A stretch of DNA of 64,000 nt from SIG78 sp045585955 (GCA_045585955.1 JAZMZK010000069.1:28186-92185); one strand, 5' to 3'; positions 39,224-47,574 are shown, numbered from the stretch's first letter. Numbers and translations are program-made. Notes: generated from the letters alone by a model not told the origin.

Positions 39224-40422
39224 TGAGTGACAAACCGGTCATCTATGTAGATAACAACGCCACCACTTGCGTTGCTCCGGAAGTTTTGGAGGCTATGCTG
39301 CCCTACCTGACCAGGTGTTACGGCAACCCCGGCAGCATCCATACTTTCGGCGGCAGCGTGGCAAAGGATGTGGAAGCAGCCCGCTTGAAGATCGCGGAAC
39401 TTTTGAACGCCGATCACCGCAACCCCGATGGCGAAGCTACTGAAATAATCTTCACTTCCTGCGGTACGGAAAGCGACAACGCTGCCATCTGGAGTGCGTT
39501 ATTGACCAATCCGGAGAGGAAAAAGGTCATCGCCAGCAAGGTCGAACACCCCGCCATTTTGAATTTGGGCAGAGAGCTGGAACGCCGGGGCTATATCTTT
39601 GAAACCATTCCGGTAGACGGCAACGGCAGAATAGATATGCAGGCGTTGGAAGAAGCTTTGGACGACAACACCGCCATCGTCAGCGTAATGTATGCCAATA
39701 ACGAGATCGGCAACATCTATCCGGTGGAAGAGATCGCCAAACTGGCACACAAACACGGTGCCTTGTTCCATACCGACGCCGTGCAGGCAGTGGGCAAAGT
39801 ACCCATTGATTTAGCCAACAGCGAGATCGACATGCTTTCCTGCTCCGGGCATAAACTCCACGCTCCCAAGGGTATTGGGGTGTTGTATGTGCGCCGCGGC
39901 ATAAGATTCCGCCCCTTTATCGTAGGCGGTCATCAGGAAAAAGCCCGCCGGGGCGGTACGGAGAATGTGGCAAGCGTTGTGGCATTGGGCAAAGCTGCCG
40001 AACTGGCAAAAGATGGTATGGCTGAAGAGGTCAAATACCTTTCCATGCTCCGGGATCGTCTGGAAGCTGGTTTGCTGGAACGCATTCCCCGTATCAAGAT
40101 CAACGGCGATAAATCCTCCCGGTTGCCCAATACTTCCAGCGTAAGTTTTGAGTTTATCGAAGGCGAAGCGATCTTGCTTTTGATGAATCAGTTCGGCATT
40201 TGTGCCTCATCGGGCAGTGCGTGTACCACCGGCAGTCTGGAACCGTCGCATGTGCTGCGTGCAATGGGTATACCATACACCTCGGCACACGGTACTATAA
40301 GATTCTCGTTCTCCCGCTACAACACAGTCGAAGAAGTGGATTTTATTCTGGAAAAACTGCCGCCCATCATCGCTACGCTGCGTAAACTTTCGCCCTATTG
40401 GAAAGAGGAGTACGCTCAATGA
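39223..40422 (+). CDS. nifS: Cysteine desulfurase (NifS/IscS type)
   Basis: 399 residues from ATG 39223, which overlaps the nifU stop by one base. PLP aminotransferase fold: the Schiff-base lysine lies in SCSGHKLHAPKGIG and the catalytic cysteine in ASSGSACTTGSLEPSHVL. YVDNNATTCVAPEVLEAM opens the protein as in NifS and IscS. It supplies sulfur to the NifU scaffold. A TTG three bases upstream is an unlikely alternative start. Confidence 0.96.
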   Translation: MSDKPVIYVDNNATTCVAPEVLEAMLPYLTRCYGNPGSIHTFGGSVAKDVEAARLKIAELLNADHRNPDGEATEIIFTSCGTESDNAAIWSALLTNPERKKVIASKVEHPAILNLGRELERRGYIFETIPVDGNGRIDMQALEEALDDNTAIVSVMYANNEIGNIYPVEEIAKLAHKHGALFHTDAVQAVGKVPIDLANSEIDMLSCSGHKLHAPKGIGVLYVRRGIRFRPFIVGGHQEKARRGGTENVASVVALGKAAELAKDGMAEEVKYLSMLRDRLEAGLLERIPRIKINGDKSSRLPNTSSVSFEFIEGEAILLLMNQFGICASSGSACTTGSLEPSHVLRAMGIPYTSAHGTIRFSFSRYNTVEEVDFILEKLPPIIATLRKLSPYWKEEYAQ

Positions 40423-40706
40423 TCAAGCTCAACAATAAAGATCTTCAGCCCGGCAAGCCGGAGATAATCTTCCCCGTAGAGTGGAGCTACCGGGCAGTGG
40501 TGGATGCCACCAGCGCCAACGCTCTGGAAAAGCTCAACTCCGTGCTGGAAAAATATAAATACACCCAACGCTTTGCCATCGGCAACGCCTCCAGCGGTCA
40601 ACGGTACAAAAGTTTTCATGTGACCGTAAGCGTCCCCAACCGGGAAATAATGAACCAGCTAGCCAAAGAATTCGGTGAAGTCGAAGGCGTAAAGTTCGTA
40701 CTGTGA
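40419..40706 (+). CDS. DUF493/YbeD-family protein
   Basis: 95 residues from ATG 40419, overlapping the nifS stop by four bases (ATGA), with AAAGAGGAG 9 bp upstream. The ferredoxin-like YbeD fold is suggested by VVDATSANALEKLNSVLEKY, the central SSGQRYKSFHVTVSV and the end KEFGEVEGVKFVL, much like E. coli YbeD. The family function is unknown; it is thought to bind a small ligand. Last gene before a terminator. Confidence 0.85.
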   Translation: MIKLNNKDLQPGKPEIIFPVEWSYRAVVDATSANALEKLNSVLEKYKYTQRFAIGNASSGQRYKSFHVTVSVPNREIMNQLAKEFGEVEGVKFVL

Positions 40707-40737
40707 ATGGATTTTTCCATCGCACAAGCTTTGCTAC

Positions 40738-40782
40738 AGCACTTTCTTTTTGTTCATACCAAAAGAAAGTGCTTTTCTTTTG
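40738..40782 (+). terminator. Terminator after the proS operon
   Basis: AGCACTTTCTTTTTG (40738-40752) pairs with CAAAAGAAAGTGCT (40760-40773), followed by TTTCTTTT. Confidence 0.88.
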
Positions 40783-40895
40783 CCGGTATAGTATTATAAG
40801 TAATTAAAAATAATCACAAAATTATGGGATTTTAGTGAAATTAATTAAAAACTCCTTTCTGTCTTCCCTATATATTGGTAAAAGGAGTTTTTCTT

Positions 40896-41567
40896 ATGTA
40901 CGAAGATGAAAAGATGCTGTTGAACAGACTGTGCCAAACTACTAACGCTGCACGGCAGCAAGCCCTGGCAGATGAACTTTCTGCCCATGGCATCCGCTAC
41001 GAAAATTGGGGCAATATGGCGTTGGTCGTGCCGTCTGCGGCGGAAAAAGTGGTCGTGCTTTCGGCACACTACGATATTGTTGATGGTAGTTTGGGCTATA
41101 ACGATAACGGTATGGCGCTTGTAACGGCGTTGCGGTTGATCCACAAACTTCCTGCCAATGTGGAATTTGTTTTTACCAACTGCGAAGAACAAGGCGGACT
41201 TGGTGCGGAATACTATTTGAAGCATACCGCCAAACAGGTCATCGGCTGTGTCAATCTTGATGTAGTGGGGTGCTTCGATCAAGTTTATCTTGACCCCATG
41301 AATTGCTGTGCGGCAAGACTCCTGACTGACTGCAAGCAAGGTATGATGCCATTTTCCGATGCCCATGTTTTTGCCCGTAAGGGGATTCAGAGTATATGTT
41401 TTTCAAGCGGGCCATCCTATACCGATTTCAGAAGCGGTATTATGCAGATCTGTTCGACCTTGCATAACAATCGCAACGACAATAATTTCAGCTTGCTTAA
41501 CTTTGAGATGATCAACAAAGTAGGTTCCGCAGTTCAAAAAGCGGTTGATTTATTGATTGCAGCCTGA
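40896..41567 (+). CDS. Small M28-family metallopeptidase
   Basis: 223 residues from ATG 40896 with AAAGGAG 9 bp upstream. The M28 zinc ligands can be read in order: His-x-Asp in VLSAHYDIVDG, Asp in YNDNGMAL, Glu-Glu in FTNCEEQGGLGA, Asp in VNLDVVG and probably His in STLHNNRND. No signal peptide, so a cytoplasmic aminopeptidase or acyl hydrolase. It is shorter than typical M28 proteins (about 300). The next gene starts 17 bp downstream. Confidence 0.85.
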   Translation: MYEDEKMLLNRLCQTTNAARQQALADELSAHGIRYENWGNMALVVPSAAEKVVVLSAHYDIVDGSLGYNDNGMALVTALRLIHKLPANVEFVFTNCEEQGGLGAEYYLKHTAKQVIGCVNLDVVGCFDQVYLDPMNCCAARLLTDCKQGMMPFSDAHVFARKGIQSICFSSGPSYTDFRSGIMQICSTLHNNRNDNNFSLLNFEMINKVGSAVQKAVDLLIAA

Positions 41568-41584
41568 AACGGAGGCATTGGAAT

Positions 41585-41959
41585 TTGAAAAATATTATCG
41601 GTAAACTCTGGGCTTTGCCCACCACGGTCTTGGGGGTGGCGTACGCTTTGAGCGGATATTGTTCCGGCAAAGTCCGCATCCGTATTGCTCATAATGCGAT
41701 TTGTTTTTATAATCACCCCTTTATGCGCGGTAGAGCTACTGCTCTGACCTTGGGCAATGTTATCCTCTTTCAGCAGGATAATGATTATTTTATGGGGATC
41801 AATATTGCAGAACATGAAAAACAGCACACGCTTCAAGCTGAAGTTCTGGGGATTTTTTATATACCTTTACATATAATCTGTATTGTGATTTACAGAAAAA
41901 ATGTTCTGCAAAATCCGTTGGAACGCGGCCCTTACTCCAATCCGCCGCGACCGTGGTAA
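41585..41959 (+). CDS. Putative membrane protein with HExxH motif
   Basis: 124 residues from a TTG start, chosen because GGAGG lies 9 bp before it and no ATG fits. It contains the zinc-peptidase motif HEKQH at about residue 80 (NIAEHEKQHTLQAEVLG), followed by a membrane segment (IFYIPLHIICIVIY). The pattern of TALTLGNVIL, the HExxH and ENPLER-like NPLERGPYS resembles a group of small uncharacterised bacterial membrane proteins. Activity is not shown; cotranscription with the M28 gene is likely. Confidence 0.7.
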   Translation: MKNIIGKLWALPTTVLGVAYALSGYCSGKVRIRIAHNAICFYNHPFMRGRATALTLGNVILFQQDNDYFMGINIAEHEKQHTLQAEVLGIFYIPLHIICIVIYRKNVLQNPLERGPYSNPPRPW

Positions 41960-42080
41960 TAATATTTCTTAAATTTTTCTGCGATCATCAAAAACCGATT
42001 GCAATATTCCCATGCCGATTTGTCCTGAACATCAGGTGTCCGGTATTCCTGTAAAAACAATCTGCATTGTGTCGCTGAAC

Positions 42081-42288
42081 GGCTGAAAAATTCAAGTTTT
42101 TTTCTTAAAACCCTGAAAAATTACTTTTCACTGGCAGTATATCGTTTGTGTTGAAGCAAAAGTTTAAGCTGTTCTCAACGCCGGGTGAAAAAAAATTCAA
42201 GTTTTTTTCTTAAAATCCTGAAAAATTACTTTTCACTCGCCGTATGTCGTTTGTGTTGAAGCAAGAGTTTAAGCTGTTCTCAAAACAG
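42081..42288. repeat. Tandem duplication of about 102 bp
   Basis: Copy 1 (42081-42182) and copy 2 (42183-42288) share long identical blocks (CTGAAAAATTACTTTTCACT, GTTGAAGCAA, GTTTAAGCTGTTCTCAA) and differ by a few substitutions and a 3-bp A-run change. The rest of the gap (41960-42080 and 42289-42407) holds no gene I can support. It lies just upstream of the AlbA/pentapeptide/AAA cassette and may carry its control sites in two copies. Confidence 0.9.
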
Positions 42289-42425
42289 GCTGGGCTGATT
42301 TAAAATCATACGGCAATGAAAGGAGGTTTTATATAAAAATGATTTTAAGGTTGTAAAATGCAGCCGCCCGTAAGCAAGTTTGAGAAATCTGTTGATCATT
42401 ATGTAACATGAAAGGATTTTTGATT

Positions 42426-43886
42426 ATGGAAAAGTTTGTAAACACTCTGAATGGAAATAAAAATGTAAATGTGAACTGTGAGTACAAAATCGGCAAAACC
42501 TATCAGTTTTATATTGAATCCGAAGAAAAAACCGCCGATGGCAGAGGTTACTTCAATCTCTTCGATAAGAAAACTCTCTCTTCTCATGTTTATTATTTCA
42601 ATAATTACCACGAGGCTTCTCCCGGCAGTTATATCTACCTTACGGTAAGTGAAATCGGCCCTAATGGCGAATTGGGCTTGACGGCTCCTGAAGCTGCTTT
42701 GAGTGAAGCAGATTTGAGCAATGTCAAGCAAATTGAGAACAAGATTTTTGAACGCGAATCTCAACACCTTGAGCTTAAGAGCTCCATGGTCTATACGCAA
42801 AAAGGTTTGATCAATGTGGATAAGCAGCTGGGGGGGGAAATCATTAACGCCGTGGCAGGCATGCTCAATGCCGATGGCGGCGAAATCAGAATCGGCTATC
42901 GCTGCAATGGTGTGGTGTGCGGAATCAACAAAGATTTGCCTTACATCAACTTCAGCACCACTGACAGCATCAAATACAATACTTCTCTGGACGGCATTGA
43001 ACTGAAGATCCGTAGTGAGATAATGACACATCTTGGGCGCTACGCAAGCAGTTTGGTGGATATTGAATTTGGCAAAACTGCCGAAAATCTTGCTGTGGTA
43101 TTCCTCAACATCAAAAAAGCAAGCATGCCTGTTTTTGTCAACGATAAATATCTCTATGTGAGAATGGGCAACACCACCGTGAATTTGGTGGGCAGTGATA
43201 TAACCACTTTTATCTGTGCAAGATGCAAGGTCGCCACTGCAGTTGACTTGCCGACTCCAGAACTTGAAGTTGAACCTGTTGTAAAAAACAACAGCAAGGA
43301 TGGAATCGCAACCTTTACGGAAGCAGCCCGTTATATCACACTTTATAAAAATGGTGATGTAAGCACTCAGGAATATCCTGTGGCTTCTTCAACGGTGTTG
43401 TTTGATATTCCGCTTAAAGCCTCGGAAATTTCCGACCCCAATACCCGTTTGGCGATTGCCTACGAAAACGGTCATGTGGCGTTTTTCAAACCGCACGATA
43501 TTCTTGCTGAAAAACTTCATACAGAAGGATATTATATGAATGGTTGGAATACGAAGAGCAAAATCGTCAATGTTCTGCTCTGCAACGCCAGTGATTACCT
43601 TATAGTACGCTCCAAGCTGATCTTGGATGGTACTGCCATGGTCAAGGCGGTTGCGGTAGATAAATATCGGACTTATCACGGAACTTCCATGCACGCTCAA
43701 GGGCATAAAATCGTTGATGAAAAAATGGCAAAAGCCATTGAATATATCGTTGTAAAGCAAGAATATTACAAATCCATTGAAAAAATCTTTTACAAAGCGG
43801 GCTATACTCCGGGGCAGCCCGCGGCAAAAGGGCGTTGCAGTGAAGCTATGGCATTGCTCAACAGCAGTTGCTGTAAGGCTGCCTGA
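42426..43886 (+). CDS. Schlafen/AlbA_2-domain protein
   Basis: 486 residues from ATG 42426 (AAAGGA 9 bp upstream; ATG 42408 is also in frame but has no site). The centre (about 95-270) is an AlbA_2 domain: ERESQHLELKSSMVYTQKG, then NAVAGMLNADGGEIRIGY and ADGGEIRIGYRCNGVVCGIN, and PVFVNDKYLYVRMGNTTVNL, the pattern found in Schlafen-type and many defence-associated proteins, thought to bind or cut nucleic acid. The N-terminal 90 residues look like an OB or cold-shock-type beta domain; the C-terminus is unknown. First of a three-gene cassette on the same strand. Confidence 0.8.
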   Translation: MEKFVNTLNGNKNVNVNCEYKIGKTYQFYIESEEKTADGRGYFNLFDKKTLSSHVYYFNNYHEASPGSYIYLTVSEIGPNGELGLTAPEAALSEADLSNVKQIENKIFERESQHLELKSSMVYTQKGLINVDKQLGGEIINAVAGMLNADGGEIRIGYRCNGVVCGINKDLPYINFSTTDSIKYNTSLDGIELKIRSEIMTHLGRYASSLVDIEFGKTAENLAVVFLNIKKASMPVFVNDKYLYVRMGNTTVNLVGSDITTFICARCKVATAVDLPTPELEVEPVVKNNSKDGIATFTEAARYITLYKNGDVSTQEYPVASSTVLFDIPLKASEISDPNTRLAIAYENGHVAFFKPHDILAEKLHTEGYYMNGWNTKSKIVNVLLCNASDYLIVRSKLILDGTAMVKAVAVDKYRTYHGTSMHAQGHKIVDEKMAKAIEYIVVKQEYYKSIEKIFYKAGYTPGQPAAKGRCSEAMALLNSSCCKAA

Positions 43887-43954
43887 TCGAAAAACACACT
43901 TTGATAAATAAATTTTCCTCCAAATACTTAACATAAAATAAGGAGATTTTCATT

Positions 43955-44671
43955 ATGGAAAACACCAATGTCATCAATCGTCAAACCATCAGCTCCGATG
44001 AATTTATTCGTCAGTGCAGTATGGCACATGTGCGAAATTTCCGGGGCAACGAAAACAAGTTCCTGAATAGTGCCATTGCCGATACTGTGCTGGAAAACAA
44101 GATGCTGGACTCAAGCGAATTCAACTATTCGGCATTGAAGAACATCGTTTTCAACAACATTGACTTCAGCAGCAGCGAGTTCAAGTTCTGTGAACTTGAT
44201 AATGTGGTGTTCAACCAGTGCAAGCTTGAGTACACCCACTTTGATTACGCAAAAATGAGCAATGTCAAATTTGTCAACTGTATTATGGATAACAGCAAAT
44301 TCGACTTTGCTTCGGGCAATGCTGTTTTTGAAGCGTGTGCTCTGGAAGGTGCGGAATTTCACCACACGGCTTTGGCAGTCAATTTGAACAAATGCAACTG
44401 CTCAAGTACCGAGTTCAACTTCTCTCCGTCGCTTGAGATCAACGCCTGCGACTCCAATTTCCATCGGGCTGAATTCAACGACACCACGCTGAAGGGCTCG
44501 GTGAAAAACAGCGTTTTCTCCCGCACCGACTTTGATGGTGCCAACGCAAGTTTGCTGGAATTTGAAAATTGCAGCAAACGCAATCTCTCCGTGCGGGGTG
44601 CCGTAGGAGTGATCGAAAGTTCTGACGACGACGATGAAGACGACGATATTTTTGATCTTGACCTTGACTGA
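43955..44671 (+). CDS. Pentapeptide-repeat-like protein with acidic tail
   Basis: 238 residues. From about 30 to 210 it consists of pentapeptide-type repeats with F or L every five residues (SSEFNYSALKNIVFNNIDFS, CKLEYTHFDYAKMSNVKF), expected to form a right-handed square beta-helix. The end is highly acidic (SSDDDDEDDDIFDLDLD). Such helices can mimic DNA. The 68-bp gap from the AlbA_2 gene and AAGGAG 9 bp before ATG 43955 indicate one operon with its neighbours. Confidence 0.85.
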   Translation: MENTNVINRQTISSDEFIRQCSMAHVRNFRGNENKFLNSAIADTVLENKMLDSSEFNYSALKNIVFNNIDFSSSEFKFCELDNVVFNQCKLEYTHFDYAKMSNVKFVNCIMDNSKFDFASGNAVFEACALEGAEFHHTALAVNLNKCNCSSTEFNFSPSLEINACDSNFHRAEFNDTTLKGSVKNSVFSRTDFDGANASLLEFENCSKRNLSVRGAVGVIESSDDDDEDDDIFDLDLD

Positions 44672-44696
44672 TAAGGCTGATCAAAAAATGTTTCAT

Positions 44697-44711
44697 CCGG
44701 GGACGCCCCGG
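44697..44711 (+). other. Short GC hairpin before the AAA gene
   Basis: CCGGGG-ACG-CCCCGG within the 79-bp gap between the pentapeptide and AAA genes. No T run follows, so it is probably not a full terminator but may lower or stabilise expression. Confidence 0.45.
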
Positions 44712-44750
44712 CAATAAATCCAATATCAATCAACAAAAGGAGTTCTCTAT

Positions 44751-47075
44751 ATGAGCAATTTTTCCACCAGCAAATCCACCATTGAAAAACTTGACCGTGA
44801 ACGCCTTTTTGGTGCCGGGGTCGACCTTTTCAAAAACTATTACATCGTTAAAGGTATTGGCAATATCCTTGCCACCATCGGGGTCAATACCTCCAACGAC
44901 AACGATTGGTTCCGTTCGGTTGCTCAATTTATTACAACCGCCGAACTCTCTGCACTTTACGACAAAATTCTTTCACCGGAAAGCCGCCGCAATCTTGCGG
45001 AATCTTCCAAGTACCGTACGCCCCCGGAACTGGCGGATGATGATCCGGATGATATCTTGCAGTATTTGAGCCGTAATGTGCTGTACCGCAAAAAGATGTG
45101 GCGGATCTTGCACGCGGTTTATCAGAAACGGACGGAAGAGTATGCTGAAGCATTGAAAAATCCCGACCGGCAGAAGTCGGCTATGGAGATACGCTTTGGC
45201 GAAATGAAGGAACTCTTTGACTTCAGCGAAAACGAAGTACATGCCATTCTGACTATCCTGCTGGCACAAACCCGTGCCATTGATTTTGGTGACTTCGATG
45301 TCTGCCGGTTCCGTTCCAACGAAAAAGTCACTGCACTGGCAAAAATTCTGGGAATTTTGGATGTGGAAGCCGCCGCTTTGATGGACGATAAAAACAACAT
45401 CCGCAAATATGGTTTGGTGGATGAAGATTTGGATTTGGATCGTACTTTTATAGCCTACCTCTCCGGCATCAGTTCCCGCCCACTGGCTGAACGCTTCTGG
45501 GTGGAGTTCCAAGGCGAAACTCTGCCCTGGAACTTCTACGGTTTGATTGCCGAAAAACACGGCGAAGTACTCAAAAAGATTATTCAAAGCAAGAGCGATG
45601 ATCTGGGTATTTCGGTACTGCTTCACGGCGTTGCCGGTTCGGGTAAAAGTTCCTTTGCCATGAGTCTGGCAAAAGAACTGGGCAAAAAGCTCTATTTCAT
45701 TGCTCAAAATGACGAAAGTTCCAGCCGTATGAGCTACAGCCCTGCTTTCCGCTACGCAGCTTTGAGTGTGGCTCAAAAGCAGTTGCCCAAAGATGCTATC
45801 CTGGTGGTGGACGAAGCGGACCGCATGCTGGAAAATACCAGCGTATCCGGTGGATTCCTTGCCCGCTTTTTCGGCGATATGGCCGGCTCCCGCGATGGCG
45901 AAAGCAAAGGTCAGTTGAACAGCGTTCTCGATAGTAACAAACACACGATCCTGTGGATTTGCAACAGCCGTCAGGAAGCTATCGACCTCTCCAGCCGGAG
46001 AAGATTTGATTACTCGCTCTTCTGGGATGACCTTTCCAGCACCGCACGCTGCCACATCTGGCACAACGCTCTGAAGTTCTACAACTCGGAAGATAAGCTT
46101 ACTGAAGAGTTTATCAAACGCGTCAGCAGCCGTTATCCGGTGAATCCCGGCGGCATTTCGCTGGCGGTGAAAAATGCCTCTATGGTGGCGGCAAAGAATC
46201 CGGATGCCGACTTTGAGCAGGAAGTGATGACCTTCCTTAAGGCACATTGCTCACTGCTGGGTATCCAGGAAGCTCCGGAAGAAGTGATGGAACCAGCCAG
46301 GGATTATTCGCTGGAAGGCGTAAATATCCGAAGCGGTATCAAACTGCCGAGGCTCGTTGAGGCCTGCAAAACATTCCTTGAACGCAGTAAATCCATCGGC
46401 AGGGATCGGGATCAACCCCGGATGAATTTGCTCCTTTTCGGGGTACCGGGGGCGGGCAAGACTGAGTTTGTTAAGTATCTGGCTCGAGAGCTTAACAAAA
46501 AACTTTCGGTCAAGAACGCCAGCGATCTGCTCAACGCTTATGTGGGCGGAACCGAACAGCGAATTGCGGCGGCGTTTGCCGAAGCCAAGATCAATGACGA
46601 GATATTGTTCATCGACGAAGTGGACAGCTTGCTCTCCAGCCGGGAAGGTGCCATCCGCAGTTGGGAGGTAAGTCAGGTAAATACTTTGCTGGCAGAAATG
46701 GAAAAGTTCAAAGGCATCTTCATTGTAGGTACCAATCTCATTCAGAAGCTGGATCCGGCGGCACTCCGCCGCTTCAGTTTCCGCTTGCACTTTGATTACC
46801 TCACCAATGAAGGCAAGGAGATTTTCTTCAACACTTATTTTACCAAAGCTTTAGGTATGCCGGAGCTTACTGGAAGCGAAAAAGAGGCGTTGTTTGCCAT
46901 TGATACTATGACTCCCAGCGATTTCCGCAATGTGCGTCAGCAGTTCTTCTACCTTGATGATAAGTGCTTGACCAATATGGAAGTCATTGAAGCGTTGGAA
47001 ACCGAAATTGCCAGCAAAAAATCCGACAGCTCGTTCAAAGGCTTGGGCAACGTTGTAAGCAAGATGGGTTTCTGA
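44751..47075 (+). CDS. Tandem AAA+ ATPase
   Basis: 774 residues with AAAGGAG upstream. The first 270 residues are helical without a known domain. AAA domain 1 has Walker A GVAGSGKSS (293-301) and Walker B ILVVDEAD (Asp354, Glu355). AAA domain 2 has Walker A GVPGAGKTE (564-572) and Walker B ILFIDEVD (Asp622, Glu623), followed by TNLIQKLDPAALRRFSF with the arginine finger region. Both motifs are intact, so both sites may hydrolyse ATP. The layout recalls Cdc48-like unfoldases and ATPases of accessory islands. It probably works with the AlbA_2 and pentapeptide proteins encoded just before it. Confidence 0.88.
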   Translation: MSNFSTSKSTIEKLDRERLFGAGVDLFKNYYIVKGIGNILATIGVNTSNDNDWFRSVAQFITTAELSALYDKILSPESRRNLAESSKYRTPPELADDDPDDILQYLSRNVLYRKKMWRILHAVYQKRTEEYAEALKNPDRQKSAMEIRFGEMKELFDFSENEVHAILTILLAQTRAIDFGDFDVCRFRSNEKVTALAKILGILDVEAAALMDDKNNIRKYGLVDEDLDLDRTFIAYLSGISSRPLAERFWVEFQGETLPWNFYGLIAEKHGEVLKKIIQSKSDDLGISVLLHGVAGSGKSSFAMSLAKELGKKLYFIAQNDESSSRMSYSPAFRYAALSVAQKQLPKDAILVVDEADRMLENTSVSGGFLARFFGDMAGSRDGESKGQLNSVLDSNKHTILWICNSRQEAIDLSSRRRFDYSLFWDDLSSTARCHIWHNALKFYNSEDKLTEEFIKRVSSRYPVNPGGISLAVKNASMVAAKNPDADFEQEVMTFLKAHCSLLGIQEAPEEVMEPARDYSLEGVNIRSGIKLPRLVEACKTFLERSKSIGRDRDQPRMNLLLFGVPGAGKTEFVKYLARELNKKLSVKNASDLLNAYVGGTEQRIAAAFAEAKINDEILFIDEVDSLLSSREGAIRSWEVSQVNTLLAEMEKFKGIFIVGTNLIQKLDPAALRRFSFRLHFDYLTNEGKEIFFNTYFTKALGMPELTGSEKEALFAIDTMTPSDFRNVRQQFFYLDDKCLTNMEVIEALETEIASKKSDSSFKGLGNVVSKMGF

Positions 47076-47082
47076 AGATAAA

Positions 47083-47118
47083 TTCTCCAGCACTGCCAAC
47101 ACCGCCAGTGCTGGAGAA
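47083..47118 (+). other. Perfect hairpin after the AAA gene
   Basis: TTCTCCAGCACTG (47083-47095) pairs perfectly with CAGTGCTGGAGAA (47106-47118). It is followed by A residues rather than T, so it is likely a transcript-end stabiliser or processing site. Confidence 0.6.
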
Positions 47119-47198
47119 AAAATATAGTCCCAAGAGGTATATTTTTCAGCAAAAGACAGGAAGTTAAGCAAAAATGGAGATTTTTTAATATTTGCCAT

Positions 47199-47226
47199 TT
47201 GCAATAGAAATAAATGGTGCTATATT
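47199..47226 (+). promoter_or_regulatory. Promoter for tRNA-His
   Basis: TTGCAA (47199-47204), 16 bp ending in GTGC, TATATT (47221-47226), about 15 bp before the tRNA. Confidence 0.8.
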
Positions 47227-47241
47227 ATTAAAACACAAAGT

Positions 47242-47319
47242 GGTGGTTGTAGCTCAGTTGGTTAGAGCGCCTGGTTGTGGCCCAGGAGGTCGAGGGTTCG
47301 AGTCCCTTCTCCCACCCCA
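47242..47319 (+). tRNA. tRNA-His (anticodon GTG), CCA encoded
   Basis: The D arm (GCTC/GAGC), anticodon arm (CCTGG-TTGTGGC-CCAGG) and T arm (GAGGG-TTCGAGT-CCCTT) fold normally, and an extra G at -1 faces C73 as required for histidine tRNA. In the acceptor stem GTGGTTG faces CTCCCAC: positions 1-4 and 7 pair, but 5-68 (T-C) and 6-67 (T-T) do not. The encoded CCA ends at 47319. Confidence 0.92.
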
Positions 47320-47330
47320 TTTTTTTTGCC
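47312..47330. other. Candidate attachment site, left copy
   Basis: The tRNA 3' end and following bases (CCACCCCA, T8, GCC) recur at 49894-49911 as CCACCCCA, T7, GCC. The two copies enclose 2.6 kb with one long gene. No integrase is visible. Confidence 0.4.
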
Positions 47331-47350
47331 TTGATTTCAAGGCAAAAAAA
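47320..47350. repeat. Inverted repeat directly after tRNA-His
   Basis: TTTTTTTGCCTTG (47321-47333) pairs perfectly with CAAGGCAAAAAAA (47338-47350). The T run is on the 5' side, the reverse of a terminator. Confidence 0.7.
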
Positions 47351-47351
47351 C

Positions 47352-47574
47352 ATGAAGCCTGTCAGGGCTTTGCTTCATACGGCGAAGCCGTGCTTCATAA
47401 TCCGCAGGATTGCTTCATGCACCGAAGGTGCGCTTCATAAACCGCCTTGCCAGACTTGTCCCGCCATAGCTCGCAGAGCGACGGCGGATGAAGCATTTAC
47501 TTTCGCAAATATGAAGCAGCTCCCGTCTTCATTTCATTACGCCGCGGCAAGCCATTTCATTCCGCTATGAAGCA
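47352..47574. repeat. Array of short palindromes spaced by TGCTTCAT
   Basis: TGCTTCAT occurs at 47371, 47391, 47411 and (as CGCTTCAT) 47431, a strict 20-bp period, each followed by a different small palindrome (CGGCGAAGCCG, ATCCGCAGGAT, GCACCGAAGGTGC). The complement ATGAAGCA appears at 47488, 47511 and 47567, so the whole region can fold into nested hairpins. A further CCGCC/GGCGG hairpin lies at 47461-47487. The stretch up to 47739 holds no gene. Confidence 0.8.

Noticed and set aside
47320..47350. Inverted repeat after tRNA-His as terminator
   Set aside because: The T run is on the 5' arm, so neither strand gives a stem followed by U residues.
47192..47570. Two open frames across tRNA-His and the palindrome array
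   Set aside because: They translate the tRNA and repeats; no binding site and no protein-like composition.
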